Source: Pythium myriotylum (taxonomy: Eukaryota; Oomycota; Peronosporomycetes; Pythiales; Pythiaceae). From it: 64,000 nucleotides of DNA. A program made the position numbers and the translations under genes. The notes under the pieces were generated by a model that was given only the letters and a program-made list of their open reading frames with translations, had not been told where the DNA came from and did no database searches. The DNA lies in NCBI GenBank assembly GCA_023091665.1, contig JALJCQ010000011.1, positions 1,240,001-1,304,000 of the forward strand. Direction: 5' to 3'. Positions 20,791-30,235 of this stretch are shown piece after piece (position 1 is the stretch's first letter; the number at the start of each line of letters is the position of its first letter).

Positions 20791-22557
20791 TCATTGAGGA
20801 AAGAGCTTGCTCAGAAGATCTCGGTTGATTTCGAACAGTTTGTTCTTGTCTTCAGTCAAGACTGAGTTTTCGTTCTGAATAAGTTTTCGCTCGTTGAGTA
20901 ACGCGTCAACTTCGCGCTGTTTAGCGTCAAGCAGATGTCTCAGTGCTTCGTTTTCATCCAGAGCTAACTTCAGCTGGGACTCTAGCCGATTTGTGTACAT
21001 GCTTTGACTCAACAGAAAATTCTGAAGTGACGCGAAGCCCTCAACTTGTCCTTGTGATCGCTGCTGAGGAGACTGTACCAACGTGTTATCTTGCGACATG
21101 GCCCTGGACTTCTTAATCCGCAAGAGGATATCGACTGGGTCGCTGAACGAGTTGGTGAACATGGAGCTGGATTCGTTGGGCTGGTTGGCACCAGATCCAG
21201 GGGTCGGCGTTGTTACGGCTTGAGGTGCGATATCCGATCCTCCTGAACTTTGTACATTGCTCATGGCTGAACCCATCTGAAATCCGTTCGCGAAACCCGG
21301 TATCGGGCTCGGTGCACTGCTTGGTGTCGGCTGTCGATAGATCAGCCGATTCCGCACGATATCAAGGTTGGGAAGAGATCCCTTTGCATAGCCTCCCGCT
21401 GAGATGCCTAAGTTTCCGACGCCATTCGAGTCACCAATTATCGGAGGCGGTACAGGTCCAGCCGGGGCGAGCTCGGGGGGGTTAAATGACTTGCTCGTGT
21501 TCGATGTCTTGGCCTTCTTCTTTGCGCCACCCGATGCCGGAGAGATGGCGTTCGTGAGCGAAGCGGCAGAGGGCAGGAGCTGGTGCGTGTTTGACGAGTG
21601 AGTCGACGAGCTGAAGTGAATACTGTTGGCTAGGACAGGCAACGCTCCACCATTCTGCTGTGGTTTGCTCGATTCCAGATACGGGCGCAATTCTCCTTCT
21701 TCGTTCGAGTCCTGCGCGAGTCGCCTCTTTCCAGAAGGTGAGAGAGGCAGCAACTTCTTCGGCGGCCCATTCGTAACCGGTGCAGAGCCACCCGCGGCGC
21801 CTGAGAAACCTTCGGTGGGATAAATGAACTCTGCTTGCTCAGCAGCGCTTGCTCGTCTTGTTGCCTTCTTTCGTTTGATCAGGTGCATCAGCTCGGGTTG
21901 GTTGCGGCGGAAGTACGGGTGGCTGAACGTGCAAATGTCGGTCTTGGACTTTGTCCACTTGCGGAAGCCGAAGTAGTTCAGCTGCCGCTGGAAGCTGTGA
22001 AAATTGGTGTGGTTAAAGTACTTTGGCAGCACCTTCTCGGTGACGTTGCTCTGGTCCAAGATCTGGAGCGCGAGTCCGTCGTCCGTCCATCGAATCACCT
22101 GGTCGCTCTCGTTCTGCAGGATCTCGTACAGCATGAGCAGGAACTTGGGCGCGTCGGGCTTGGCGCGGTGCTTGGCCATGATGAGATCCTTGGGCAGAAT
22201 GGCGCCGGGCGTCGCGGGCGCGATGGTGATGAGCGGCGCGCCGTTCTTGTCGGCGGCGTCGTCCTCGGGGCGTGCGCCGCTGGCGTCGGCGCGCTCCTGC
22301 GGCGCGTCTTTCTCGGCGGGTTTCTTGGGGCTCTTCTGCGGCGGGCTCCAGGCCGGCGCGTGGGCTCTCGTGGGCGGCGAGGGCGTGGGCTTGGTCACGG
22401 GGGACGCGGCGTTGACGGGCTTGAGCGCCGCCTCCTTGGCGCGGTCGGCGGCGAGCGCCTCGCTGCGCACGGCGACGACCTTCTTCTTGAGCTTGGCGGG
22501 CGCGTCTTCGGCGCGGCGCACGCGCGCGACCTGCACGACGGCGCCCTTGGAGACCAT
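20791..22557 (-). CDS. HSF: Heat-shock transcription factor
   Basis: A single exon from ATG 22557 to TGA at 20791, 588 residues. After a disordered, lysine- and alanine-rich N-terminus comes the HSF DNA-binding domain at about residues 135-235, with FLLMLYEILQNE, KYFNHTNFHSFQRQLNYFGF and HPYFRRNQP. That winged helix-turn-helix binds nGAAn repeats. The far C-terminus (residues about 515-588) is a leucine-rich coiled coil, whereas in animals and fungi the trimerisation coil follows the DNA-binding domain closely. The middle is S/P/N-rich. The 442-bp segment beginning 334 bp upstream of this ATG is duplicated at 48586. Confidence 0.93.
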   Translation of the reverse strand: MVSKGAVVQVARVRRAEDAPAKLKKKVVAVRSEALAADRAKEAALKPVNAASPVTKPTPSPPTRAHAPAWSPPQKSPKKPAEKDAPQERADASGARPEDDAADKNGAPLITIAPATPGAILPKDLIMAKHRAKPDAPKFLLMLYEILQNESDQVIRWTDDGLALQILDQSNVTEKVLPKYFNHTNFHSFQRQLNYFGFRKWTKSKTDICTFSHPYFRRNQPELMHLIKRKKATRRASAAEQAEFIYPTEGFSGAAGGSAPVTNGPPKKLLPLSPSGKRRLAQDSNEEGELRPYLESSKPQQNGGALPVLANSIHFSSSTHSSNTHQLLPSAASLTNAISPASGGAKKKAKTSNTSKSFNPPELAPAGPVPPPIIGDSNGVGNLGISAGGYAKGSLPNLDIVRNRLIYRQPTPSSAPSPIPGFANGFQMGSAMSNVQSSGGSDIAPQAVTTPTPGSGANQPNESSSMFTNSFSDPVDILLRIKKSRAMSQDNTLVQSPQQRSQGQVEGFASLQNFLLSQSMYTNRLESQLKLALDENEALRHLLDAKQREVDALLNERKLIQNENSVLTEDKNKLFEINRDLLSKLFPQ

Positions 22558-22890
22558 GGCGCTGGGGGCGGCGGGGGGAGAGGGGGGGGAGGGGGAGGAG
22601 GAGGAGGCGAGGACGACGGTCTCCTCGGAGTAAAAAAAGAAACTCGGACCGCAGGCCGGTCGGGCGGCGGGCGGTGGTTGTTGTTTCTTTTTCTTTTTTG
22701 CGCGCAGTTCCGCGGATGCACCGGGGGGGGAGAAGGAGAGCGAGAGGGAGCGCTTCAAGTGAGTCGAAGCGAGCGCTTCCGTCGTTCCGAGAGGGCGACA
22801 ACGGGGTTCTACCGACGCCGACCAAGCCAACCGACGACACCTGGCGCGCGCGGTGACTGGTCCAAATAGAAAGAAAGATCGAGGTTCGCT

Positions 22891-23332
22891 TTTCTTTTTT
22901 CTGCGCGGGGTGGGTTTTCTTCTTTTCCATTTTGGTTCGAAAAAAAACACAACCACCCGAAGGCCCAGGCTTCCCTTTCCCCAGATGAACCCCGAGCCCT
23001 AGAACAACTGCACGACGAATCGCGATTTCGGAAAACCCAGGCGACATCTGCCGGCGAGGAGAACACCGACTTTGGTCGGAAATTTATGAGATATATCGAA
23101 GTTAAAAAAAAACAATAGATAACCCACAAAACTCATCACCAGTCAGTTTCGACTGTGGATGATGTTCGAATTGTTGTGATTTGACATGGGAGCCATCGCA
23201 GCTTCAAGTTGCAATCGGACCAAGTTCGAACCGCGTCCGGTCTGACCGGCCCGGTCTTCAGCGACGCAAACCATCGTTCATAGTGCTATTATGGCAATAT
23301 CGCCGAAACAAACCTGTTTATTTGCGGGATGT
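22891..23332 (+). repeat. 442-bp duplicated segment, copy 1 (upstream of the HSF gene)
   Basis: This segment recurs in direct orientation at 48586-49028. Reading both side by side, the only difference I found is the length of one A run (8 versus 9). It starts at a T-rich run and ends at GCGGGATGT, where the flanks diverge abruptly. It lies in the presumed promoter or 5' UTR of the HSF gene. Confidence 0.9.
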
Positions 23333-23343
23333 ATATAATGACT

Positions 23344-23373
23344 GCATCCTTGATAGGGCCCCTATCAAGCTCT
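23344..23373 (+). repeat. Putative Crypton end repeat, left
   Basis: This 30-bp direct repeat partner of 46343-46372 contains TTGATAGG, a CCC spacer and CTATCAAGCTC. The inner dyad could be a recombinase binding or crossover site. That role is inference. Confidence 0.55.
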
Positions 23374-23442
23374 AACCACACGACTTGATTGGGCAAATAT
23401 AGACACGTGTGACATGTGTTTGATGTGCATCATGCATAAGTA

Positions 23443-25205
23443 CTAGTTACCAGCGCCTGCGGCCTCTTTGCGAGCGGCCAAGATCCTGGTGTAGATTGTT
23501 CCACAAGTGACCTCTTCACATCGATCGGGCACGCCCTTCGGGTACACTGTATGCAGCAGCTCCTTGAAGCAGCGAGTGAAGGTTCTGTCGGACTCGTCGC
23601 GCGTCATGGACGCGATCTCTTCGGGCTTCGCCAGCGCAAGACGATCGATCGCCTCCATGACCGTCTTTGCGCGGCAGTGGTTCATGTGATCTTTTGTTTC
23701 GATATCCCGTGCACGAACGATCAAATAGTAGGGGCGGATCCCAGTGCTCGAGTCGCCGAAATGCCACAGATCCCACATTGGCTTCACATGGATCCGTACT
23801 GGGAATATCCAGCCCTTTGGGACTGCGTGCCATAGAGTACCATCGTTCCACAGCCATGTTTTCCACTGTTCACGCTCCACGTTCGTGTCCCTGCGCTCTT
23901 GTGGTTGATTTTGAGCCATCATTTCACGAAAACTCTCGCGAAGAGAGTTGTGAAATTGCTGGAGCCGTTCATCAATGTCTTTTGCCGTCAGTGGCAGCAC
24001 ACCTTGGATTGCAAAGCTTTGGCGAAGTTCCTCAACAACCACTTGGGCGATCCGCGACGGCAGCGAGTCGAACTTGGACTGTAGCTTCTCGAGCTCGCTG
24101 CCGATCTCTTTGACCTTGTTTGCGATGGCCAAATGCGGCGGAATTCCGGTCGCCTTCATAGCGCACACGGGTGACGATCCGATAGCAATTATTGTCTTTC
24201 CACGAAGCTGAGTGAGCAGAGGGTTGTTTGCAAAAACGCGCGCCAAAAAAAGGGGGTGATCGGCACTAAGGTGCTCTCGGAGGTACTCCTCGTGGTGAAT
24301 GAGCGTCGCCAATAAAAACGGGAGCATGGTTTTTGCACTGCGCGGATACTCGTCAAATCCAGAAATGATTTCTCGCCAGTACGATTCCGTGAGATTCTGG
24401 CGCGTGGCGGAATCAAAGTGCGGAGGGAGCACGCCAAATTTCTCAGAATCGAAAGGGAGACCGACAACCATGCGGCCACACAGCTGATCTGCGCCTTCCC
24501 CAAAATGGATATATCGATCTTTGAGCCTGCCAAGACTCTGCCCCATTCTCAAGTACACGGCGACTGGGGTGGGGCCCCCGACGTGGCCGAGTGCAAACGT
24601 GCTGCTGCCTTTTCGAATGCTGTGCGTGCCTATCTCCTTAGCATCACAACCGAGAGAGAGGAGCTCATCCTCGCTGAGACTTGCCAACACTTTCCGAATC
24701 GCCCGTCCAAATCGCCCTTTATTGTCTTTTCCAACAAAGAGTTGGTGCCGACCATTCAACCGCTCTGGATACGTGAACAAAAGCACCGCGAGCGCGAGGA
24801 CTGGACACTTTGACGGCTCATACGGGTTGGCGTACACGTGCTTGCCATACTTGTCAGCACCAGTCTGGTCACCTTTGTGCCCCTGCTCTTCCACGATAAG
24901 AGAGTCCTCAGCCCAGTCCATGTGCTCCAACATAATCTTGTCTACGGAATCGGATCGGCTCATTAAACTCCACATCAACACAAAAAAGCTCCACGCAAAA
25001 ACCGTTGTCGACCATGACTCGCTCTTCTTCGACGGCCTCTGCAGCATCAACTTCATAGCCAACAAATCATAACCACTCGATTTCAAATGCATCTTGCCTT
25101 CATTGATGCCCATAAGGCCGCGTTTCTTGAGATCGTTGATGGTCTTTTCATCCCTTCTAGCGTGGTCTTGAGTTCTCCATCAAGAGCCGAATCAAACTGC
25201 AGCGA
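23443..25205 (-). pseudogene. Crypton tyrosine recombinase, C-terminal catalytic part
   Basis: The frame 25113-23443 encodes a phage-integrase-like catalytic domain. The R-HxxR-Y residues are visible: R in MSRSDSV, HSIRKGS, and Y in LKDRYIHF. A 200-residue C-terminal extension with coiled-coil character follows. Between 25205 and about 25150 the coding signal (SLQFDSALDGELKTTLEG) is in a different frame from the downstream DEKTINDLKKRGL, so there is also a frameshift. Joined to the N-terminal half at 45840, it gives the full domain order of Crypton recombinases. Two lesions (insertion and frameshift) make it non-functional as it stands. Confidence 0.85.
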
Positions 25206-25209
25206 CTGG
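25206..25209 (+). repeat. Target-site duplication CTGG of the outer Gypsy element, left
   Basis: CTGG directly precedes the TG of the left LTR and recurs directly after the CA of the right LTR (45836-45839). Removing the element and one copy rejoins the Crypton reading smoothly at a Gly-Gln-Ser-Leu stretch. Confidence 0.85.
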
Positions 25210-26223
25210 TGTGATGAAGTGCGCTGCCTTTTCGCTAGCTCCTGGAGCTGGAAAAGGGTATAGACCTAGCGTGTATATGGGAAATACACGCAGGCGAACT
25301 TGGGCCCGTTGTGATAACCCAAGTTCTGGCTTCGTACCTCACGTTATGTATCCCTTGACCGGTTCTTTTGAGCTTAGACCCAGGACGGAAGACTAACTTC
25401 GATCCGCTGGGTCTCGCCTGGGACGGAGGACGACCTCGATCCGCCAGGACACTGGAAATCCCCTCTGGAATCTGGGAAACTCTCTCTCAACCAAATGAAG
25501 TGTATTACTTTAACTGGGGAACTACGACCAGTTCCCAGCTATCGCAACACAAGAATACGCAAGAATATGGAGTGCTCCAGGTCTCTAGTACAAACTAGTA
25601 CCCTTTGCAGGTGCCTCAAGGGCTGGAAAGGGGGTTGGCTCCTCTCCTCACTCGCAAACACACCAATACCCACGCACCAGCAGCCAGACACACGCGCACA
25701 CAGTCCACTACGGTAAATCCAACACACGCAGGCTTACCTTGTGATGTAGACGCTGGGTCCTCCCGCGGTTCGACGGAGGAGACTTGGGGAGTCGAGAGCA
25801 AAAAGCGAAGTCTTTTGAATACAGGGTAAAACCCTAAGGGGAGCCAGGAACTGGCTCCCTGAACCCTACCTACTTAACTACCAGATCTGATAGGAACCCT
25901 ACTCTGTGTGGTCTAACTGGAAATTGCACAATCCGAACTGGGAAAACCGGTAAAAACCAGTTTCCGGAATGGATGAATCTGGTCAACATCCGGAGGAAGC
26001 CAGCTCAAACCAGACAGAAAATCACCCACTGGGAAGGTCCAGTGGATGATCCCAGCTCCTGGCACAGTGTGCCAGACTGGAAAGGTGGGTGAGTAGCTGG
26101 TACAGTGTACCAGGCTACTGCCACCTACCAACTCTTGTCATTTACTTTCCTAGCTACTGATCCAGCTCTGTGCCAGCTCCTGGGGCCTGGCCAGGCTGCA
26201 AAAGACGCGGGCACTTTATCACA
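25210..26223 (-). repeat. 3' LTR of the outer Gypsy element
   Basis: A 1,014-bp LTR with TG...CA ends (TGTGATGAAG to TTTATCACA). It pairs with 44717-45835. Relative to that copy it lacks a block of about 110 bp near 25375, has a 10-bp extra stretch near 25312, and differs at roughly eight single positions I noticed. A purine-rich tract (AGAGGGCGG on the minus strand, just beyond 26223) is a candidate polypurine tract. Confidence 0.9.
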
Positions 26224-26235
26224 ACCGCCCTCTGC

Positions 26236-26712
26236 TCAACCCGAGACGCGAATCAGGAGAGAAGCGTCGAGGCGCTGAGCACTCACGTACTTCTGATCTG
26301 GGCAACAACACAGCCCCCAGTGCACGGGCGTCGATCGCAACAGCACGGCTGACTGGGTGCTAGACTTGATGTCGTTGACGCCAGAAGTTGGATCCATCCT
26401 TAGGATGCTGGCTTCCTGCGATCCTGTTGTAGCAGCGTCACCTCCATCGTCCACGCAGACAGCATTCAGTACTAGGGACATTCTTGCAACTGGTCGTGGG
26501 CTTCTAACGAGCTGGACCCAATTGGAGACAGCGTCTGGCGAAACAAAGCGCGCATCAGCAGGTGCTGAGTCAACGTTGCGTAGAGAGGCCGACAACTTTT
26601 CAGACGAGTAACGTAGAGGCAGGCTGGCGTCACCAAAAGGTTGGAAGTAGAGGTCGCGAGCCATTAGCATCGCGTTTTCGCAGGGGTGGGCCTCGTTCGT
26701 CTGGCTCCACAT
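26236..26712 (-). CDS. Unidentified 158-residue ORF between integrase and 3' LTR
   Basis: An ATG-initiated frame in the outer element, downstream of the pol chromodomain and ending 13 bp before the LTR. It has no recognised domain, signal peptide or membrane helix. Its position is where some Gypsy elements carry an extra gene, but it may be a chance frame. The stretch 26713-27139 shows nothing else. Confidence 0.25.
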   Translation of the reverse strand: MWSQTNEAHPCENAMLMARDLYFQPFGDASLPLRYSSEKLSASLRNVDSAPADARFVSPDAVSNWVQLVRSPRPVARMSLVLNAVCVDDGGDAATTGSQEASILRMDPTSGVNDIKSSTQSAVLLRSTPVHWGLCCCPDQKYVSAQRLDASLLIRVSG

Positions 26713-27139
26713 GCCATAGCCAGTGAAGCGTAATCGCGGCTGACCTGGAACGATCAGGAAATCTTGTGCAATAGCAGGTAGCGTTCACCGATCGACTTGA
26801 TACATGCAGTTTTTCATGGTTGTGGCTGGGGCCAAAGGGTCGATGGATTTCACATCCAGACTAGCTCGCCGAGCCGGACTTCGAACTGGAAATTCACGAT
26901 CCAACTCGAGCTAGCTGGGAAAGACGCGCCCTCTGACCCAGCCGACTTGCACCCAGTCGTGAAGACTGGCTCGCTGGTGCTAGTCACCGTCACATATGCA
27001 TATGCAGGTTGGGAGTGCAGCAAGCTTCATTCCCAGGTCGCCAGTATTCTGCGCGGAGCGCAAGGGCACTGGCACCCAAGACGCTAGCTTTCAACGCTGG
27101 GCGCTGGGGATGCTAGCTCCCAATCCACGCTAGGTTGCC

Positions 27140-28513
27140 CTAGCGGTCCTCAGGCTCGCCGTCGCCCGACTGCATAGCAGCGAAGCGACTCTCGGCGCGG
27201 CGGCTGTTGTCGAACTCGTACAGCAACTTGCCAGCCTTGATCTTCTCGACTGGGATCCACTCCGGCTCGTCGTACCCGACGAACTTGACCAAATACTGGC
27301 GTTTCAGTTTGTTGCCGGCTCTAGTTCGCTGGGACTCCCATCTAACATCCAGGATTGACTCCATTTCATACTCACTGGCTTCATCTGGCTCCCAGCTATC
27401 TTCTGGTAGCAGAGCAGCGTCCCAGTCCAAGTCTTCTGGTACTTGGTCGAGAACATCAGCTGGACGATCCTCGAATAGCACACGTGGCTTCAGACGACTT
27501 ACGTGAACCCAGGGGTTCACACGATACGCAGTCCCTTCAGTCTTGAGCCGGACACGGTGATCGTTGGCCTTTTCGATGATCCGGAACGGTCCGTGCCAGT
27601 GGTGGGCAAGTTTCTTAGCTAGACCTGGCTTCACTCGAGCTAGATATAACCAGACCGCGTCTCCAACTTCAAAACCGGTCTTAACAGAGTCAGGAAGCCT
27701 GTTCCAGCTAGCAGTCTGACGCTCGGCTCTGGACTGCTTGGCCTCGGCCTGGAGATCCCTTGCCCAAGCTAGTGCATACTGGTACTCGCGCTGGATCTTG
27801 ATCCGCCAGAAATACGCAGCCATCTTGTTTCCACGCCGCCTCCTGGGTGCCTGGGCGATCATGGCGGCTATCGTCGACTTGGCATCCCAACCGTGAGCTA
27901 GGAAGAAAGGAGTATCCTTCCTGGTGGCATCGACGGGGGTGTTGATAGCGAACATGAGTCGATAGACGACGTCTTCCCAGTCGTCCTGGCCCGGCCTGGC
28001 TACGTAAGCCTTGATGCTTCTGGAAATAGTCTGGACTGAACGCTCCTGCTGGCCGTTGGCTTGGGGCCGGTAAGCCAGCGTCGCACGTTGCTGGCTACCT
28101 AGCATAGCTCGGAACTGACCAAACACTTCGCTCATGAAGACTGGGTCCTGGTCATGGCGGATGATAGAGCTGGCTCCAAAACGCTGGAATACCACTTCGT
28201 CGTATGCCTTGGCGACTGCTGGGGCGCTGGTATCCGACATCGCCTTACACATCACGAAGCCAGTGAACATGCACTGGAACAGTAGCAACGCCGTGCTTCC
28301 CTGCTCAGACGGAGGCAGTGGGAGCACGAAATCCATCGAGACAACATGGAACGGATATTCTGGCTGGATATTACCAGGAGACGGACCAGGGTTGGCTGGG
28401 AGACCTTTGCCAGTACTGCAGTCGACGCAGCTGGAGCAAAATCGAACGACGTCCTGGTACATCCCAGTCCAGTAGTACTCTGAACGGACTCGCTCATACG
28501 TGCGTGTAATACC
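27140..28513 (-). CDS. Outer-element integrase core and chromodomain (3' part, split from its zinc finger)
   Basis: This frame continues the integrase zinc-finger piece at 36577-36838 once the inner element is removed: the two parts join as a GGHQ-GITR stretch. It contains the second half of the H2C2 finger (CSSCVDC), then the D-D-E core: MDFVLPL, RHDQDPVF and PQANGQQERS. A GPF/H-like region (HHWHGPFRIIEKANDHRVRL) follows. It ends in a chromodomain (YLVKFVGYDEPEWIPVEKIK), which in chromoviruses steers integration to chromatin marks. The end at 27140 is a normal stop. Confidence 0.88.
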   Translation of the reverse strand, partial: GITRTYERVRSEYYWTGMYQDVVRFCSSCVDCSTGKGLPANPGPSPGNIQPEYPFHVVSMDFVLPLPPSEQGSTALLLFQCMFTGFVMCKAMSDTSAPAVAKAYDEVVFQRFGASSIIRHDQDPVFMSEVFGQFRAMLGSQQRATLAYRPQANGQQERSVQTISRSIKAYVARPGQDDWEDVVYRLMFAINTPVDATRKDTPFFLAHGWDAKSTIAAMIAQAPRRRRGNKMAAYFWRIKIQREYQYALAWARDLQAEAKQSRAERQTASWNRLPDSVKTGFEVGDAVWLYLARVKPGLAKKLAHHWHGPFRIIEKANDHRVRLKTEGTAYRVNPWVHVSRLKPRVLFEDRPADVLDQVPEDLDWDAALLPEDSWEPDEASEYEMESILDVRWESQRTRAGNKLKRQYLVKFVGYDEPEWIPVEKIKAGKLLYEFDNSRRAESRFAAMQSGDGEPEDR

Positions 28514-28518
28514 CTGAT
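28514..28518 (+). repeat. Target-site duplication CTGAT of the inner Gypsy element, left
   Basis: CTGAT lies immediately before the inner left LTR and again at 36572-36576 immediately after the right LTR. Five base pairs is the usual Gypsy target duplication. Confidence 0.93.
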
Positions 28519-28830
28519 TGTAACGGGCGCAGATCCGTTACACAGCGTCGAGACCCCTGTCCCGACGCTCAGATTGGGCTCTTGACTTGACGGTAAATTG
28601 GACTCTGCATTGAGAGGTCCAGACATCTCTGGACCTCATTAAACCTACTCTGGTGTCCCTAATAAAACCTATGTATGCGGTGTCGTCCTCTGATAGGATG
28701 AAATCTCAGAGAATTTCCACCAATGGAAATGCAACAAGAACACACGCGCCTCTGACCAATCAGAGACACGGGAGGGACAACTCTCTCTTATAGAACCTAC
28801 TCTCTTGTAATGGGCTGTGGGCCCATTACA
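28519..28830 (-). repeat. 3' LTR of the inner Gypsy element
   Basis: A 312-bp LTR (TGTAACGGGC to GCCCATTACA) identical by eye to 36260-36571. The ends share an imperfect inverted TGTAAYGGGC. The adjacent minus-strand tract GAAGAGGGGGATGA (28831-28845) is a good polypurine tract. Confidence 0.95.
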
Positions 28831-29035
28831 TCATCCCCCTCTTCAAGAACTGACCAACGGGAAGTCAACCCAAGGGACGAGGACACGGAGCGCGCACGAG
28901 CGGGTGCGCGCGCTTTCTTCAACGGGCGATCCCGGCGCACCCGGGATCAGGCAGTTAGGCGAGAGCGCCGGCGGAAGCCAGCGCAGTCTTCAATCTTCTT
29001 CGGACGGCACCAAGACACCCAGACGTCTAGGCGCG

Positions 29036-30235
29036 ATGGCTCAACCGTCGCAACAACAAGCTGGCGCCCGCGGCAACGCGGACGCACCGACGACAACGAC
29101 AACTCACGCATCGACAGTGGCGCCGAGCACAACGACGCCAACGACGGCGGCGACAACGGAAGTCACGACGACAGCAACGGCAGCCACGACGACTTAGGCC
29201 GTGGCACCTGAGACGTTGAGCGATGAGGCGATGGCGCGAGTGTTGGAACAGGTCAACACACATCAAGGCACAAGCTTCGCAGCGCCGCCACGTGCAGCGC
29301 TCTTCGATCCTCAGCTCGGTGGAATCGCGGACCAGGAGCTGTACCCAGTCCCTCATCGCGACATCTCGCGCTTTGCCAACCCACGCAGTCTCACGGCCGA
29401 CGAGATCCATGAGTGGTTTGTTCGCTACCGCAAAGCAAGGGGCAAGACGATGAACGTGGTCGCGACCGCGTTGCAACAGTCGTGGAATGCTTTCGCTCGT
29501 ATATGGAACAAAGGCGAGATCGAGTCGACCGTCGTGCGCTGGGAGACCGCCCAGCGCGAGCACTCGCTCGGGCGATTGCGCGAGGAGCTGCATCGTCTGT
29601 GTGAGGCGCGGCGTATAACGTGTCACGTCGACGTCGAGGAGGGTTGTCGTGCTTGCGCGCAGGCCGGGGCCACGCGCGCGACTTGGATGGAGTGGGATGC
29701 CGACTATCGTCGCCATCAGAATGAAGAAGATCTTCGACGTGCGCTCGGTCTCTACGGGCGCGCTCTCTCTCAGGCTAGAGCTGCTGGGACCGTGCCGCAA
29801 GCTGGTCCTCGTACTGCCGGACGAACCAGGGATCTCAAGCGCGAGCGTCGGCCCGTGCTCCCACGTATCCTGATCATCAGGGAAGCCAAGCCAGTGGACG
29901 CGATAGAAGCGAGCCTTGGGGATCGCACTCTTCTTCTTCGTACCGCCACGACGCATACGCGCCGTGGCCTCAGGATCGGGGCGATCATCGTGGTCAACAA
30001 TACGGTTGACCACCCACCGAAGATCACCGTTGGCATCAATCAGCGGCGGCGGGCCATCACGAACAAAGCGCGCAGTGGGGCCACCACGCGGCCCCGGAGT
30101 CGACGCATCCGCCTCACGATCGATGGGACCAGCGCTTTGCCGGTCTCGACTGGAACGAGCCACGTCGTCTCGATCCTCCCCGCGAGCAATCCCACGGGTA
30201 TCAACAAGATCACCGCGCACAGAACTCGGACTTAG
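29036..30235 (+). other. Antisense open frame inside the inner element, broken by one TAG
   Basis: Read on the plus strand, opposite to gag-pol. From ATG 29036 it encodes a T/A-rich N-terminus, meets TAG at 29195-29197, and continues in the same frame to 30235. The segment 29201-29830 has a balanced, protein-like composition (EWFVRYRKARGKTMNVVATA; ARIWNKGEIESTVVRWETAQ). No family is recognised. From about 29840 it overlaps the chromodomain on the other strand. The opposite minus frame here is R/C-rich and looks non-coding, so the antisense frame may be the real gene of this stretch. Confidence 0.4.

Noticed and set aside
22013..23047. Additional 344-residue minus frame and other long frames over the HSF 5' end
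   Set aside because: They overlap the HSF gene in other frames and are R/P/A-rich shadows of G/C-rich DNA.
23443..25113. Bacterial phage integrase from contamination
   Set aside because: The gene is interrupted by eukaryotic LTR elements and has the Crypton domain order.
25495..25829. Small proteins inside the outer LTRs (also 45106-45440)
   Set aside because: Short frames present simply because the LTRs are repeated; no motifs.
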